NCBI GenBank assembly: GCA_934045905.1
Contig: OW203762.1
Location: forward strand, 23,530,345-23,594,344
Length of the DNA: 64,000 nucleotides
Origin: Leuctra nigra
Lineage: Eukaryota > Arthropoda > Insecta > Plecoptera > Leuctridae
Direction: 5' to 3'
A program made the translations under genes and the position numbers. The notes under the pieces were generated by a model. It was not told the origin of the DNA. It ran no database searches and saw only the letters and a program-made list of their open reading frames with translations. The first letter of the stretch is position 1. Each line of letters begins with the position of its first letter. Shown one piece after another: positions 9,746 to 22,500 of the stretch.

Positions 9746-11607
9746 TCCGTCCGTGATCGTGTCCGTCCACGATCGAATGGGAATGAAACTTTGGCATCTT
9801 CTTGAACATCTTGCGTTGGCCCTATTGAAATTACCTCAACTAGGTGTGTCCAGAAGAATTCTTCACGCTTATTCCTTGCAGTGGTCGATGTATAAGTTTC
9901 ATTTTCTTTCTTGACTTCCGTTTCAGTTTCTTCGTTACTTTCTTCATCTTGAAAGTCTTTATCTTCAATTTGTAGAGATTCTTGCATCAACGGACATGTA
10001 ATCTTCATCATTTCTTCGTATGCAATTTCTTCGAGCATTTCCATGTTTGATACGTAATCGAAGGGTTGTATTTTCTCTTCAAAGCTGGTTTCGGTCAACT
10101 CGTCGTTCAATGTTATTAATAACTCGTCATTCACTCGTTCAGTAATACTTGCGGCTGGAATCGAACTAAGCTCCGCACAAAAGTTGTAATTTTCGCTCTT
10201 CTCAAATTCTTGGACAAAACTAGACTCGGATTTAACTAATTGTTCTTGATCTGCTGCTTTTTCTTCAATAACTATGGTTTCAGTAACCATCTCAATAATC
10301 TCAATAATCTCCTCAATATCTTCAAGATTCTCAATAATCTTCACATCTTCAGTACGACCTTTGCGTCTGAAATCAACAAATTCTTCCTCCTCCAAATTCA
10401 ATTCAACAACAACATTACAGTTCAGATCCTCCACACAACAAACAGTCTCCATTTCATCGCCGTCAAACTCAATATTGACCAAGGCTTGTCTAGTCACCTC
10501 AAATTCTTCATTTTCATCTCGTGAATTGTTCACGGTTTCCTCTGCAACTCCCTGTACCAAACATTCTGGAATGACTTCATCTTCGAACGATTCGTTTTCT
10601 TGACTCTCTGCTTTCTTTACAGCGTCTTCTTTAACACCTTCAATGACAACTTCACATGTCTTCAGCTGGTCTAAATCTTCTTGCTCTTTCGTGATGACGT
10701 CGTTGTTCTGCAACTCAACTTTCTCAACTTCAAATTGTTCACTGGTTTCTTCGAAATTATCTTGTGGAAGTATAATCTCGGCATCTTCTTCAATTTTCTC
10801 TCGTACTGAAATATCAGCGATTTCAACACGATCCTGACTCTGAATCTTCGTTTCTTCTTCTTCCTTCTTCTGTGTCTTGGGCAGACAAAAATCTTGAACA
10901 TCTTCTTGCGGCGTTGTAACCTCATAAAAACTTTCTTCAACTTTGTCAGGCTGCTCACAGCTCTGCTCAGAATTCACATCTGATTGCAACCTATTGCAGA
11001 CAACTTCTTCTTCTTCTTCTCTCGTTGAAACATCTGCTTCGAATGCAGCGTCTTTCTCCAGTTCATCCTTCCATTTTCTTGAAACTTCACGGACGTATTC
11101 TATGAGATTTACGCGTTCCCAATGCCACAATTGCTTCAAATCTTCACTTTCCGAATCTGCATAATCATCATAATATTCTGCTCCGTACACGTGGTCATCA
11201 TATTCGGAACTTTGCTTGGAATACGTTTCCTCTGCTTCATATTTGTATTCCCTATATCTTCTCCAATTTTCGTCTTCTTTGTCGTATCTCCTAAGTAATT
11301 CTGCCCTTGCCCTTTTACTAATCTGCGCATTTTCTTCTGTCCTGTCGTGACAAATACTCATCAACTCTTCCTCATCCAATGTAGCAAATTCTTTCATCGT
11401 CCATTTTTCTTCTCTTCTTCTTTCAAATTCTATATAGATTCTTCTTGACAATTCATCAATTCGTTCTGTTCTCATTAAATGGTATAAATCCCGATTACTA
11501 AACTCGCAGAATTCTAATTTGACACTTCTATTTTCTTCTTGTTCTTCATATTCCTTCTTATTTAGCTCGACCCAGGATTTCCAATATTCTTCATCTTTTT
11601 CATCCAT
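9724..11607 (-). CDS. Acidic Glu-rich protein of the LTR element (unknown)
   Basis: A 627-codon frame starts at an ATG at 11607, 42 nt after the 83-codon frame. The N-terminal 150 residues are rich in E, K, R, Y and W (for example ERIDELSRRIYIEFERRREE) and look helical. The remaining 450 residues are strongly acidic and low in complexity. I recognise no gag zinc knuckle, protease, RT or integrase. By position after the primer-binding site it takes the place of gag. Its last residues come from the 22-bp repeats of the LINE, so the original C-terminus was probably cut off by the LINE insertion. Function unknown. Confidence 0.6.
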   Translation of the reverse strand: MDEKDEEYWKSWVELNKKEYEEQEENRSVKLEFCEFSNRDLYHLMRTERIDELSRRIYIEFERRREEKWTMKEFATLDEEELMSICHDRTEENAQISKRARAELLRRYDKEDENWRRYREYKYEAEETYSKQSSEYDDHVYGAEYYDDYADSESEDLKQLWHWERVNLIEYVREVSRKWKDELEKDAAFEADVSTREEEEEVVCNRLQSDVNSEQSCEQPDKVEESFYEVTTPQEDVQDFCLPKTQKKEEEETKIQSQDRVEIADISVREKIEEDAEIILPQDNFEETSEQFEVEKVELQNNDVITKEQEDLDQLKTCEVVIEGVKEDAVKKAESQENESFEDEVIPECLVQGVAEETVNNSRDENEEFEVTRQALVNIEFDGDEMETVCCVEDLNCNVVVELNLEEEEFVDFRRKGRTEDVKIIENLEDIEEIIEIIEMVTETIVIEEKAADQEQLVKSESSFVQEFEKSENYNFCAELSSIPAASITERVNDELLITLNDELTETSFEEKIQPFDYVSNMEMLEEIAYEEMMKITCPLMQESLQIEDKDFQDEESNEETETEVKKENETYTSTTARNKREEFFWTHLVEVISIGPTQDVQEDAKVSFPFDRGRTRSRTDTDSELL

Positions 11608-11649
11608 CGTAAAAGTTCTTTACGACTTATTCTTCAATTTTCTGAATCT

Positions 11650-11901
11650 TTACATCTTCTTCAGACGACTTCCGTCAACAATCATCAGCGACTGGGTTAG
11701 GTCATTTCTGTCGATGCCTAATCTGGTTCCCACGCTATCATCAACAACAAACTTGTTCCCATGACAATTAACTACACAGTTGATGTTTCTGCCCCCCTCT
11801 ATCACCTGAATACTCGTGACCTCTGACTCACTAAGCTCTGCCCCCTCTACAGTATCATCTAAATTTACAGTTGACGATAAACTTGCATCTCGATCTGCCA
11901 T
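11650..11901 (-). CDS. Small ORF of the LTR element (unknown)
   Basis: An 83-codon frame with a real ATG (11901), acidic at the N-terminus with a short beta-rich second half. It is the first frame downstream of the primer-binding site. No family is recognised. It could be a leader peptide or a remnant of gag. Confidence 0.4.
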   Translation of the reverse strand: MADRDASLSSTVNLDDTVEGAELSESEVTSIQVIEGGRNINCVVNCHGNKFVVDDSVGTRLGIDRNDLTQSLMIVDGSRLKKM

Positions 11902-12104
11902 CGTAACAGATAAAATGAACTAACATGCACAAATCTACAGTTGGCTTTATCTTTACGTTAACGGGTTGATTCTATGTAAAATTTCCAAATACATGAAAAT
12001 TTTACGCAATGCCTGTGTCCACAAGTTTCAGAACAACTGAGTACTCTTTCACAATCAAGAAAACAATTATTTCTTTCAAAACAATTGCTCCCAGGAATGT
12101 TATT

Positions 12105-12127
12105 CGAGCCCCACACGTTGGGCGCCA
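12105..12127 (-). other. Primer-binding site, tRNA-Lys type
   Basis: On the minus strand, one base after the LTR, the sequence reads tggcgcccaacg, followed by tgtggggctcg. The 12-base core matches the 3' end of tRNA-Lys used by many gypsy-like elements and retroviruses, with one extra base in the second half. It fixes the element's orientation. Confidence 0.8.
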
Positions 12128-12128
12128 C

Positions 12129-13366
12129 TGAAACCTGCGGGATTTGGCTCAGAGGGTAGAACACAAAGAATCAGCAATATTATAATTTGTTTATTACAGA
12201 GAAAATAAATGTTCATTGATGTGAAAAGAGCAATCAAAAATTATGAAACAATATTACGTTCGATACGTCGGCAGTAGTGATGATGTCGTCTGGTTTGTTT
12301 ACTTCCGCGTAAACAAGTGGATGGCGTTGACTCTTGCGTAGTGTGTCCCGTGAACTCCAGTCCACCAGCAGAATGAAATGACTGGATATGTCACCTCCTT
12401 CAGCTGCGATGCGATGATGTTGTCTAATAACCCCTTGGTTACCAGGACGTCCAGCAGTCCGTGCACAAGGAGTGACCTCCTCGAGCAGTTGGATCAAGTT
12501 GGCTCAGGCTGATGACGTTCGTGGCTGCAGACTCGTCGGTTTCTCCCGGAGTTGCAATTCACTAACTTTTATACTTTAACATTTACTGACTTTAATGTTG
12601 AAACTGTTCAGTTGATCACTTGTAACTTGAAATTGTCTTAATGCGATATTATTTGCCTCAGCATTAGGCTTGAAGTTTGAAAATACTGGGTTGACGTTTA
12701 TACAAAAATGTTATTTTAATGTTTACCTTCGATCACATCGGCACTGTCTCGCTGAAATTATACTATGTTGCGTGCACAAGGCTTCACGGTTCGCGAGGCA
12801 GGTCTCACTGCTCTGAGAAAACTCCGACTGATGATGTTTGGCTGGTAGCCTGACGTTTTATACCCTCTGACATCGTTTTCCCTCCAAAGAATCTGATTGG
12901 TTGGTTTCGTACTCGTGGTAGCTAATTTTAGACATTCTGTCATTTCTAAAGCCCGCGAAACGACTTTCTTTCTGCACGTAGGCCCATGCTTTTCTTGGAA
13001 TCACTGAAAACTAGTCTGGCTGACTGGTTTTGTAGCGTTATCACAATGACTGGTTCACTTGTTATTACGTGGTGACATCACAATTTAGGTAAGGTCACAT
13101 ACTTTTTATATGGATTCACTCACTTTCTTGATATAATTGCACATTGTTAAACTTATTTGATTGCTCGTTTTTTGTCTATATTTTGATTGCTGTTGAATTT
13201 TAAGATTGTAAGTTTACATAATGATTCTAATTAATTACTTTGTGTTCAGTTAACCTTGACTCTAAGAATGCCATGCTACAAGCTTGTTCATTCTTTAAAC
13301 CTATTTCAAGCAAACATTATTATTTTTAAAGTTAATTTTCTAACCTAGATAGGCCAACTTGTTACA
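12129..13366 (-). repeat. 5' LTR (minus-strand sense)
   Basis: It is 1238 bp and the partner of 2212-3449. It is adjacent to the primer-binding site, so it is the promoter LTR. The TATA box lies at 12862 to 12856 (tataaaa, minus strand). I found no mismatch to the other LTR where I compared them. Confidence 0.9.
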
Positions 13367-13370
13367 ATAC

Positions 13371-16300
13371 CATAAAAATATAAAAAATAGTGGAGTAGAG
13401 GAACAAGTTGCAACGTAAATTAGAGAAACACAATTATGTCCATACGTGTGTTTTCGAATCCCCATAATGCTATTAAAAATAACGGTTTCGTTATTATAAA
13501 ATCTGTACCTCAGCGGTAGAAGCGGAAGTTCATTTTCTCGATTTTGAGTTAGGTACTTTTTTAAACAAGTAATGTCTTTTTGACTCTATTTATGTATAGA
13601 AGTATCTCTTCCATAATTGCTCATGTTACCATTACAAATGTGATTGAAATGGACTTACTCCCTTCTACCACTGAGGTAAAGAAATATTTCTGAGATAGCT
13701 GTTTTAGAAATTAATCCAAAAATGACTGGAGTAGGTCGAACGTTAATGCGTCCAATTTAAGTTTGTAAGCTTTTTTTGTTCGATTGCCATTCAATTTGAG
13801 CACATTAGGTACATCAAGGCACCTTGACGGTACACCTTCTTCATGTAACATCACTGTTATTTCACGTCAAACAGGATAATCATCTTAAGAAATCTATTCA
13901 AATTAGAAAAAGTGGGTTGCATTTAATTGAGTATTAATATCTGATGAGTTGAAAATTATTAATCAATCAAGTGGAAAGAACGGCGGAGGTAGGTGTAATT
14001 TAAGAATTCATTAAACCTACGAACAAATTACACGTATCCTAAGCTGCAATTCCGCATTATTCTTCTTGTGGTGGTTCGACCAGTTTAACACTTGTTCCGT
14101 AGAAGTTGAATTCTGGTTTTTGGTTGACCCAAAAGTTGAGTTGGTACCAAATGTATAAGTTTCTATCGTACATTGACAGATTATTTGAATGTCTTTCTGA
14201 CTTCGCGAAACAGTAATAAATATGAAAGACGGTACATCAAAGATTTAAATAAAAGCGATATCGCTCCTTCTCCTAAATGAAATGTCAGTTTTAAATATAA
14301 AATGACTGTACTGTTTTCATTGCAACTTAGTAACACAGCCTTTTCCCTCTCTAAAGTGAACATAAAACAGGAACTGCAAGTGATCAAGGTGCGGCCCTTA
14401 CTTTTCAATAAGTTTCAAATGTCAATTGCAATTTAAATTCATGATCGATTTCGATGAAAATGTATAGAATGTTTATTATGATAAAGTATTGGTCTTCATG
14501 ATCTTGTGATATTCCACAAGATGAACAAATAAGATACATTTTCACTTTTCAACAAATAGTTAGGAAAGCGTTCAAAAATTATAGATTCAGCTCAGCAGTG
14601 AGTGGTCATTGAAGGTACCTATGCAAATATCAGCTCTTGTGACCTGTAGCGGAGCTACAAATATAATATATTTGAAAATATAGAATTAAATGTATAGAAG
14701 AAAACTAGGGATTTCCAAAAGTGTCGAGTGGGAGACACTCGCTAACAATGAGGATAGAATATTCTGATTAGTTAGAGTTTTTTTCCAATTTAACGATCTA
14801 CTTCAACCACGTGTATAAAAATATAATATATTTACTTGAAAATGAATAAATATGCTATTGTTTAAAAGTAGGTATACCTCGTTTTAGGGTAGCATGAGTT
14901 TTTCAAAGTTATGCGCCCTCAGGTGCAAATGGTGAAGCCGTTTAGCTCTTCCTTACAAAGTTTGAAAGTAATAATGGTTATAATCTCATCATAATTATAA
15001 GTTAGACCTTTGAGTTTTGGAATAGATTCGCTCTAATCTAAAATAGAGCTAATAAAGACATTACATCAAACATCAAAAGCAGCTACCTAAATCTCTGGAC
15101 TGCAATTATAACATTCTACTCAATAAAAATTACATAGCAACATTTACAGATGAAACACCATCATTCCAATTTCCACTTCCAAAATTTGTAGTCGAGTTCC
15201 CACTTCTCTATTTAGGCTTCTAAACTTTGATAACATCATAGACATAACTAAAAATACGCAAAAATGTTCAAACACTCTCACTCAAACACTTTTGGAACGT
15301 TTTGACACTACATTTCAAGCAGTCCCCTCCTCGAAGAAGGGCAGTGATTTTTTCGAATTTTTTAAACTCCAACGTTTCGATTTTAAATAAATCTTGAAGT
15401 TTATCGAACGTTCTGGAACGATTTAATATTCAAAGGTTCTGGTTTCAAATAAAGTTCGAAATATGAAATGATCTACAAGTACAACAGGGCTGTGAAAATG
15501 GTGAAAACCAACAAAGAACAGCCCACCGCCTAAAAGAAATTAAGTATAACACTGTGACTGACATGCCGATGTATTAATTGGCTCTTGATAAATGGGCTGG
15601 ACATTGTGATGAGGAGCACGTAATCAAAACACGCAAACAAACTCAAGAATCCAATCAGAGCGCTAATGAGCATGAAGTCGAGATAAAGAAGACAGAGCGC
15701 GGCACCTGACTCAAGAGATGGCGCCTCCAGGAGGTTTCCGGTCCGAGGTAGGATAATCATGGTGATTACACTCGAAAATGTAAACACATTTCATTCATTT
15801 TCCTCACGTGCTCGATCGTAATGAGCTAAGTTTTCACGTTTGTTCCTCCCACTAATGTTCAATTACATGGCGTGGAATTGCGCACCGGAAATGGGGAATG
15901 AATGGAGGAGACCAATATAACTGATTTGGATCTGTGAAATTATATGTTGGTTTGCTTGGAAGTGTAAGAATGCGTACCTATTCATTACGGAGATACAGAT
16001 TCTTGGAAGTGCCTGCTGAATTTTTAACGGATTTGATTTATTGTTGGTATATGCTTGGAATACATAGGTACCTACTTATACTATTTTTATATCGTGAGGT
16101 TTATAGTAAAAATACGCATTTCTGAAGCAAAAATACATTAATTTGAATAGTTGAAATTTACAATATTAACTATTATAGTATGATTTTCCTTGTACCGATT
16201 TTTCCGTATGCGAATTTGGTGAGAGAATTAAAAAATTTGCGTTTAATAATCAAACGAAGAAAAAATTGCAAAAGTTTGAAAAAATACGAATAAAAAACGC

Positions 16301-18207
16301 CGTGATAAAAGTCCATGAAAATTTCCTATTTTGTACCAAAGGCTTGTGTGCAATTTTAATATTTTCAGGTCAAATCGCTAAATCGTCTCAAGAAAGTTTA
16401 CAATGTAAAACTAATAAAAATCTCCATTAAAACGGTGAAAGCCGAAAATGTGTGTAATAATAGTGAATTCGCCTCGCGGGTTTACGTCCAAAGAATATGA
16501 TATTGTTTCATGTAATGTGGTCCATCGCTCCAGTATCTGCTTCAGAGATGCGATCTGATGTGACGCCCCTTGTGATCACAGGGGGGTTGGGAGGGGGTGG
16601 GAGTCCTAGTCCCCCAGGTGCAGTTTACTCGCTGAAAGTGCATCCAGCAGGTTCTGTAGCGAGGTCACCGCTCAGCTGTCAGATTGTATCAGAGGGGCAG
16701 TTTGGATTACTAATGGAAAATGTGAGGTGAATGAGACGGTACATTAGTTGGTTCAAGGTTTCCCTCAGACGAGAGGCAAATGATGGGAAGGTTGACACGA
16801 TCGCCTTTTTCCTATCGATCGCCCATTCTTTACTTGTTCCTCATTATTATTCTTTCATCGACATTAGCTTTCTTTTCATACGTTTTTTTTTTAAATTCTT
16901 CATTGTCTTACAGAAAAGTTACCTATGAAGTTTGTAGGCAGGAAAACAATCATCACATTTAATTATATGGATTTACCGCACTTGGCCAAAGTAAAAACGG
17001 TATAACAATTGTAATTTAACTACTTACCTAGGCATGTATACCTTCAGTCGACTGTTGTTGTTATGGTTGATAGACGAATTTCACATAGCCTACTACAATA
17101 AAATGTCTGATATTTATCACAGAGATAAAATAAATAAGTACAATTGTATTATCATATCACTTATTTATTTATAGTCTGTATGTATGTACTTATAGTCTGT
17201 AGTATGTAGTACATATTACACGTTGTACATTTTAAGGTCACAATTTCGAATAAGTAGGAATTAAGAAAACTTTCAAATAAAATGTCAAATAGAACAAAAG
17301 GTGTTTGGCGCCATGTTTAAACGTACACGGCCTAGTTGGAGTATACTAAACTGTCATCCCGCTGCACTGTCAGTAGCTGGTGTAATGCAGAAGGCGGTGG
17401 ATTATGAGACACCCGAGCGACAATGCATGAACAGGACGATCGGTATACCTCTGAACACCCGATCGAACCTCTGTTATGACGAATTTTACATTGACGAGCG
17501 AGAATGTTTATACTACATTTTCTAAAAACATTTCTCTCAGAGCGGGAATTTTAAAATATGGAACGTAGCAAAGAAATTTGGATATATTTTGTAAGTTTGG
17601 AACTTATAAAGGAGTAAGGGCTAAGGAGACTATTATACTGAAAATAGTTAACACAAGGTATTACAAAATGATTATTTATTATTTGCAATCAATCAGTCCA
17701 ACTATAAATGTAAAATACTTTACTACTAAAGCCACAAAGAAAACTTGTGTTTTGAGTTGGTAGGTTCTAATTAAAAATAAGCAAAAAATGAAGGCAGTTG
17801 TCACAAATAGGAAGGAACAGAAATAAAGCATTTGAAACTAAACAATCATATCTACTTGGCAGCATACCTACTAGACTAGACAAGAAAGTAAGCAAAACTG
17901 AATGAAAATTTAAAGAATGCAGTATAAACATGCATGAATTTTCGTTTATGAATAAACTTTGTAATGTGTTGACTGGACAAATTATGTGATGGTAATTTGC
18001 ACCTTTGTCTCCTACAAATAAGTAGGCACATAATGCATACACTAATCTACCTAGACAAATACTAAACAGGTGGGTTGTAGAGCATAAGTATCACTTGTCT
18101 TCAAGATACAACAAAATACAAAAATATAGGTAAATCTTTAGTTACCAGTTACAAAATGTCAAGTTCTAAAGCAAGATTTGATACATCCATTAGTCATTCA
18201 TTACTTA
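13371..18207. other. AT-rich intergenic region, no gene supported
   Basis: Only short frames without recognisable homology or plausible splice context are present. Nothing here looks like an exon of TMEM209, whose last exon ends at 19203. Confidence 0.5.
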
Positions 18208-18215
18208 ATACTTAT

Positions 18216-18708
18216 TAGGGATGTTCACGATTACGATTTAATCGAATCAATTAATCGATTATGACATTCAAAACGATTAATCGATGTTAGTACAAATAAT
18301 CGAATTACATCAATTTGAATTTGCTGCCTTGAAAATGGTTCCACTTAACAACATCTAAAACGGCTGCCTTCATTCTGTCAACATTTTTCTTTGTGTGCGT
18401 AATATTTTAGTGATACATTTTTGTTTGGGTGTATTTTCCCAAGTTTCAGTGTGTATTTCTAATTCGCATTACCATTTATCAGTGATGATTAAATGAATTA
18501 CGGCACATTACAGCTTCTTTAAAGTAAAAATGACTGACTTCCCGGACACATTTCATTGTTGAGGTTAATTTTGCCGTAAAAGATGATAATATGATGACCA
18601 CTCTGAACATGATGATATCAATACGATTTAATTCGATTATTAATCAATTTAAATTAGGAAAATCGAATTAATAATCGATTTAAATAAAATAATTGTTGAA
18701 CACCCCTA
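18216..18708. mobile_element. hAT-type MITE, 493 bp
   Basis: Inverted ends tagggatgttca and tgaacacccct-a (one mismatch) are flanked by a perfect 8-bp duplication, atacttat, at 18208-18215 and 18709-18716. The body is AT-rich with repeated attaatcgatt motifs and has no coding capacity. Confidence 0.87.
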
Positions 18709-19139
18709 ATACTTATACACATTAAAAAATACAAAAATAATTTTACACTTAAATTTATTAAGATTAATATTATTTAGGTAAGATTAATTTAGGGGGGGGC
18801 GGGGGGGAGCTTTTCAACTTCAGCCATGGAATTATTGAAGTTTCCATTTTAAAACAACACTACATACATACTTTGCATAGAATTAAATTACCAAAAGCTC
18901 TTCCATAATATTAGAAATACTTTATGGAAAAGCGTTTCTACTTTCTACATCAATGAATAAAAACCTTTAATTTGCCTAAACTTGCAAAATATACAAAAGA
19001 CTTCACAATTGATTAGACAAAAGCTTTTCTGCAAAATTTTTCTCATGAATGAGGTTTTACATTATAAACATGAAAGTCTAGGAGATCATTGAATAAAATT
19101 ACCCAAATTACTTATGAGAAAGGGTAATTCACTGACTGA

Positions 19140-19145
19140 TTTATT
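19140..19145 (-). terminator. TMEM209 polyadenylation signal
   Basis: AATAAA on the minus strand, about 57 nt past the TMEM209 stop codon. It is the nearest canonical signal. Confidence 0.6.
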
Positions 19146-19202
19146 TCTTCTGGTTTCAAACGAAGTACAATAATGCCCGCATGACTTTCCATCTCAATCC
19201 CA

Positions 19203-19538
19203 TCAACTCTCCACGATCCACAACATGTTGATCCCGGACGGTCCGAGATTGACTCTCCCGAGCATCGCAGCATCCCGCGTCTTCACGAGATGGACGAAGA
19301 GCAAGATGGCGTGGAACATATTGGACGGTCCCGGCAGCGGCCGCAGCATCCCGTCCGTTCCGCCCGGCGAGACCGCGTAGCATGGGGGGCTGGCGCGGAC
19401 CTCGCAGATGGCCAGTCCCGGCCCGGGCTTCTGGCCCTCGCGCACGACGTACTGCGAGGTGAAGGGGCGGCCGTCGGGGTTCGTCGGCAGCGGAAGCAGT
19501 TGTGAGTCCAGGTAGGTCGACAGCATGTGCAGAACAAT
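19203..19538 (-). CDS. TMEM209: TMEM209 exon 7 (C-terminus, stop)
   Basis: This phase-0 exon follows the acceptor tcttctag and encodes IVLHMLSTYLDSQLLPLP through GRVNLGPSGINMLWIVES to the stop at 19203-19205. It is the most conserved part of the family and is markedly GC-rich against its AT-rich surroundings. Confidence 0.93.
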   Translation of the reverse strand: MVLHMLSTYLDSQLLPLPTNPDGRPFTSQYVVREGQKPGPGLAICEVRASPPCYAVSPGGTDGMLRPLPGPSNMFHAILLFVHLVKTRDAAMLGRVNLGPSGINMLWIVES

Positions 19539-22500
19539 CTAGAAGATACACCACAGTTGACTATCTACATCATGACAGAAGGGAATATAATCTACATTGA
19601 GGCTTCATTTATCAATTTATGAAACATTTAAGCATTTTAAGTTTAATCAGAGTGATTTAGTTAAATCTACAGTCCTGAAAATAATAGTAAATGGGTGTCC
19701 AAAACTACATTTTGAAACAATGGGTTTCCAAGCTCCAAGCTTCAAATCGAGCGCACCAAATAGAAAAAAATAAATAGAATCTAAAAATAGAATCTTTTGT
19801 AAGAGCCAATCAAAATGCAGAGGGTAAGAAGAAGACGTTTTACTTTAAACCCTGGCGGGAGATCGCCCGCCATTTGCATTACTTTTGATTTATGCATAGT
19901 AGTGCATATTTACATCACTAGGTACTTACCTAGCCTAGATCCAGCTTGGCTTCGTGTGAAAATGAACTGCCTCGTTCCCATTTATACATCCAATAACACA
20001 TCACTTTGCCATTATTATGTAGACATATAAGCAGCCTCTTGTTTCACTCAACAAAATTTATAAAGGAGGCCGTGGTTATAACTGTGCATGTGCAAGGGCA
20101 CAAGCACGTGCAAATGGGGTATGGAATCTATTTCAATGGCGCTGATAGTGAGAGTAAATGGCAGCGGGGAAGCCCGGTCAATAATTATATAAACCATGCT
20201 CTGGTTAACATACACTTTATGATCATACCACAATCACAATACGAGTCCTTTGATATACGTATGAATGAGTCCAATATGAGTCAAATATGAGTCCCACTCC
20301 CACCTACCTCAGAGGGTTATTTGTTGACATCAGTCAAATAGCAATTGATAGAGCTAGATTACATCATTCCAAAAGTGTGCACAGCATAATCGAGAAAATA
20401 GACTGTAGGCCTTCTACCTCTAAGGTAAGAGTTAAAGTATGTTCTCTAGAGAGAGTGGTACTTACTGCTGCGTCAGTGGGTAGATGATCCTCCCAGTTCT
20501 TGCCCTGGTGACTGCCACCTCCGTTCCAAGTGAAGTCGCTCATACATCCGCCCTTCGTCAGCTCTGCAAGAGAGAACGACATATTTAGCGGTGAACACGC
20601 AGTCGCCTGGCTTATGAGTCATCCAGGGTGTGCGTGAACAACTCGACAATTAATACCCGTAAATATTCAAATCGGTTAAAATGGGAGAGTAGTGATTGTG
20701 GATAAGAACGGAATCTATAGAAGAGAGTACGGATGACAGGAAGAAGCAGAGAAGATGGACTTCGGAGAGAGGTGGAAACATCAAATCAGAAGGGATGGAG
20801 TATGGAGAGGAGATGGGAAGTACAGAAAGAAAATGGTGAAGAGATAAGTCGTAGAGGGAGGATGGTTGAAAGAGAAGATTGAAGACGAAATATGAAATGT
20901 AAGGGGTACCAAGGGCTCAGTTTACACATGATAATGATATTCAAATTACTGTTAAATATACATTTGTAAAGGCCCATGCACAATTGACATAACCCGCAGC
21001 CGCAACCCGTAACCCGCAACCGCAACACGCAACCCGTATCACTATCTGTTCACAATTGACATAACCAAGACGTTACGGACCAAAGAAACCAAAGCAAATA
21101 GAGTGAAAAATACGATGCACACATCACGGCATCATTGTTCGCAAGGCACGGCTTCCTCTTCGTCAGACATAAATAAACAAGAAAAGAACGAAAAATCTAG
21201 GAAAAATAATGACAACACAGTTTTGGCGGCTGGGTTAGGTTATGCTGTTGTAAGAAGATGGTAGTTTGACTTTGATTTTAACGTGTGATATTTGTCTATT
21301 TCCGTTTCCGGTTTTGTTATCTCATTCTGATTGGCTGCCCGTCAGAATGTGGGCGTGGCCTGACGTAGCTTACGTAAAATTGTTGAATCTTGGTCAAGTC
21401 TTGCGGGCTACGGGCTACGGCTGCGGGTTGCGTGTTGCGGGTATGTCGATTGTGCGCGGGTGCATTGGTATGCATTGTTTCAACTTTTCACGCAGTTGCG
21501 CTTACGGGTTGCGGCTGCGGGTTATGTCAATTGTGCATGGGCCTTAAGTCTTTTGCCCGAAATAAGTATGGTAAGGATTGATTAAATATTTAAATATAAA
21601 TAACATTGACTCAAAAAGGAATTTGATCTATTAAATTAAAAATATTTTTCACATCCTTGCATATCAAAATTTTTCAAAGTTGCCAGAAGTAATAAAATTA
21701 GAAATCAAAATTTTATATGGAATTTGTGCCTCGACTCCCATCTGAATTCATCCCATCCCATCCCATCTAGATATTCTCAAATCTAAACTGCATGCGAAAA
21801 TGTTTGACTTTGCGAAATCAAGTACTAATTCTTTTTTCCAATGTGAATTTAGCTGAATTCATTGTGCAGTGGCGCATCTCCACATGGCGACGCTTTCAAC
21901 AAACTCGAGAATTGGCCCTCAGTTGAGAAATTCACCTTCCTGACCACCCAATAATTTTGTTCCAAAATCATTTGTAAATAAAAGCTTGTGGACGTCCGTC
22001 ATCATTGATTTGACACACAAAGTCTCTCACCTCTGATCCTCGAGACCACGTACTCCTGGTGTGGCGTGAACTCTAGGAACGCGATGAGACTGTGCAGCGT
22101 GGGGACGTTCTGACACACCGCCGAGATCTGTGCGGTCTTCTTCAGCCGCTCTAGACCGACGGCACCGATCCTCACGTCGGCCAAGCCCTGACGCAGCAGA
22201 GCCTGGTCCACGTGCACGATCTCGTCAACCACGCGCTTCAACACCGTCTGGCTGATCCACTGCGGAACAGAAACCAAAAGATCTCTTAGATCAGCAGCTA
22301 AATAGAAAAGTTGCCATCTCTACCCTTGAGGTTGGATTTTCCGCAACACAATATATTTATTCGGTGGTGACTGTGGTGACTGTCCTTTCTGTGGTGACTG
22401 GTGACAATGAAGTATGATGTCAGTAGGTAGCCTATTTGCACAAATACGTGATACGTGATGGAGCGGAGCTACTTATGGCAAGATGGCTACTGTTAGCCTA

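Larger units (their letters stand above)
2212..13366 (-). mobile_element. LTR retroelement, non-autonomous, with a LINE inside
   Basis: Two 1238-bp direct repeats (2212-3449 and 12129-13366) start tga and end tgttaca on the plus strand, so they have TG/CA ends. They are flanked outside by a 4-bp duplication, atac, at 2208-2211 and 13367-13370. A primer-binding site next to the right LTR and a purine tract next to the left LTR show that the element reads on the minus strand. The internal region carries an 83-codon and a 627-codon acidic frame, followed by a LINE of about 5.8 kb. I see no protease, reverse transcriptase or integrase belonging to the LTR element itself, so it would depend on enzymes supplied in trans. 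The lack of visible LTR divergence points to a young insertion. Confidence 0.88.

Noticed and set aside
15530..15787. 85-codon minus-strand hydrophobic frame
   Set aside because: Looks like a chance frame in AT-rich DNA; no recognisable family.
17301..17525. 74-codon plus-strand frame
   Set aside because: No homology, no splice context and no codon bias like the real exons.
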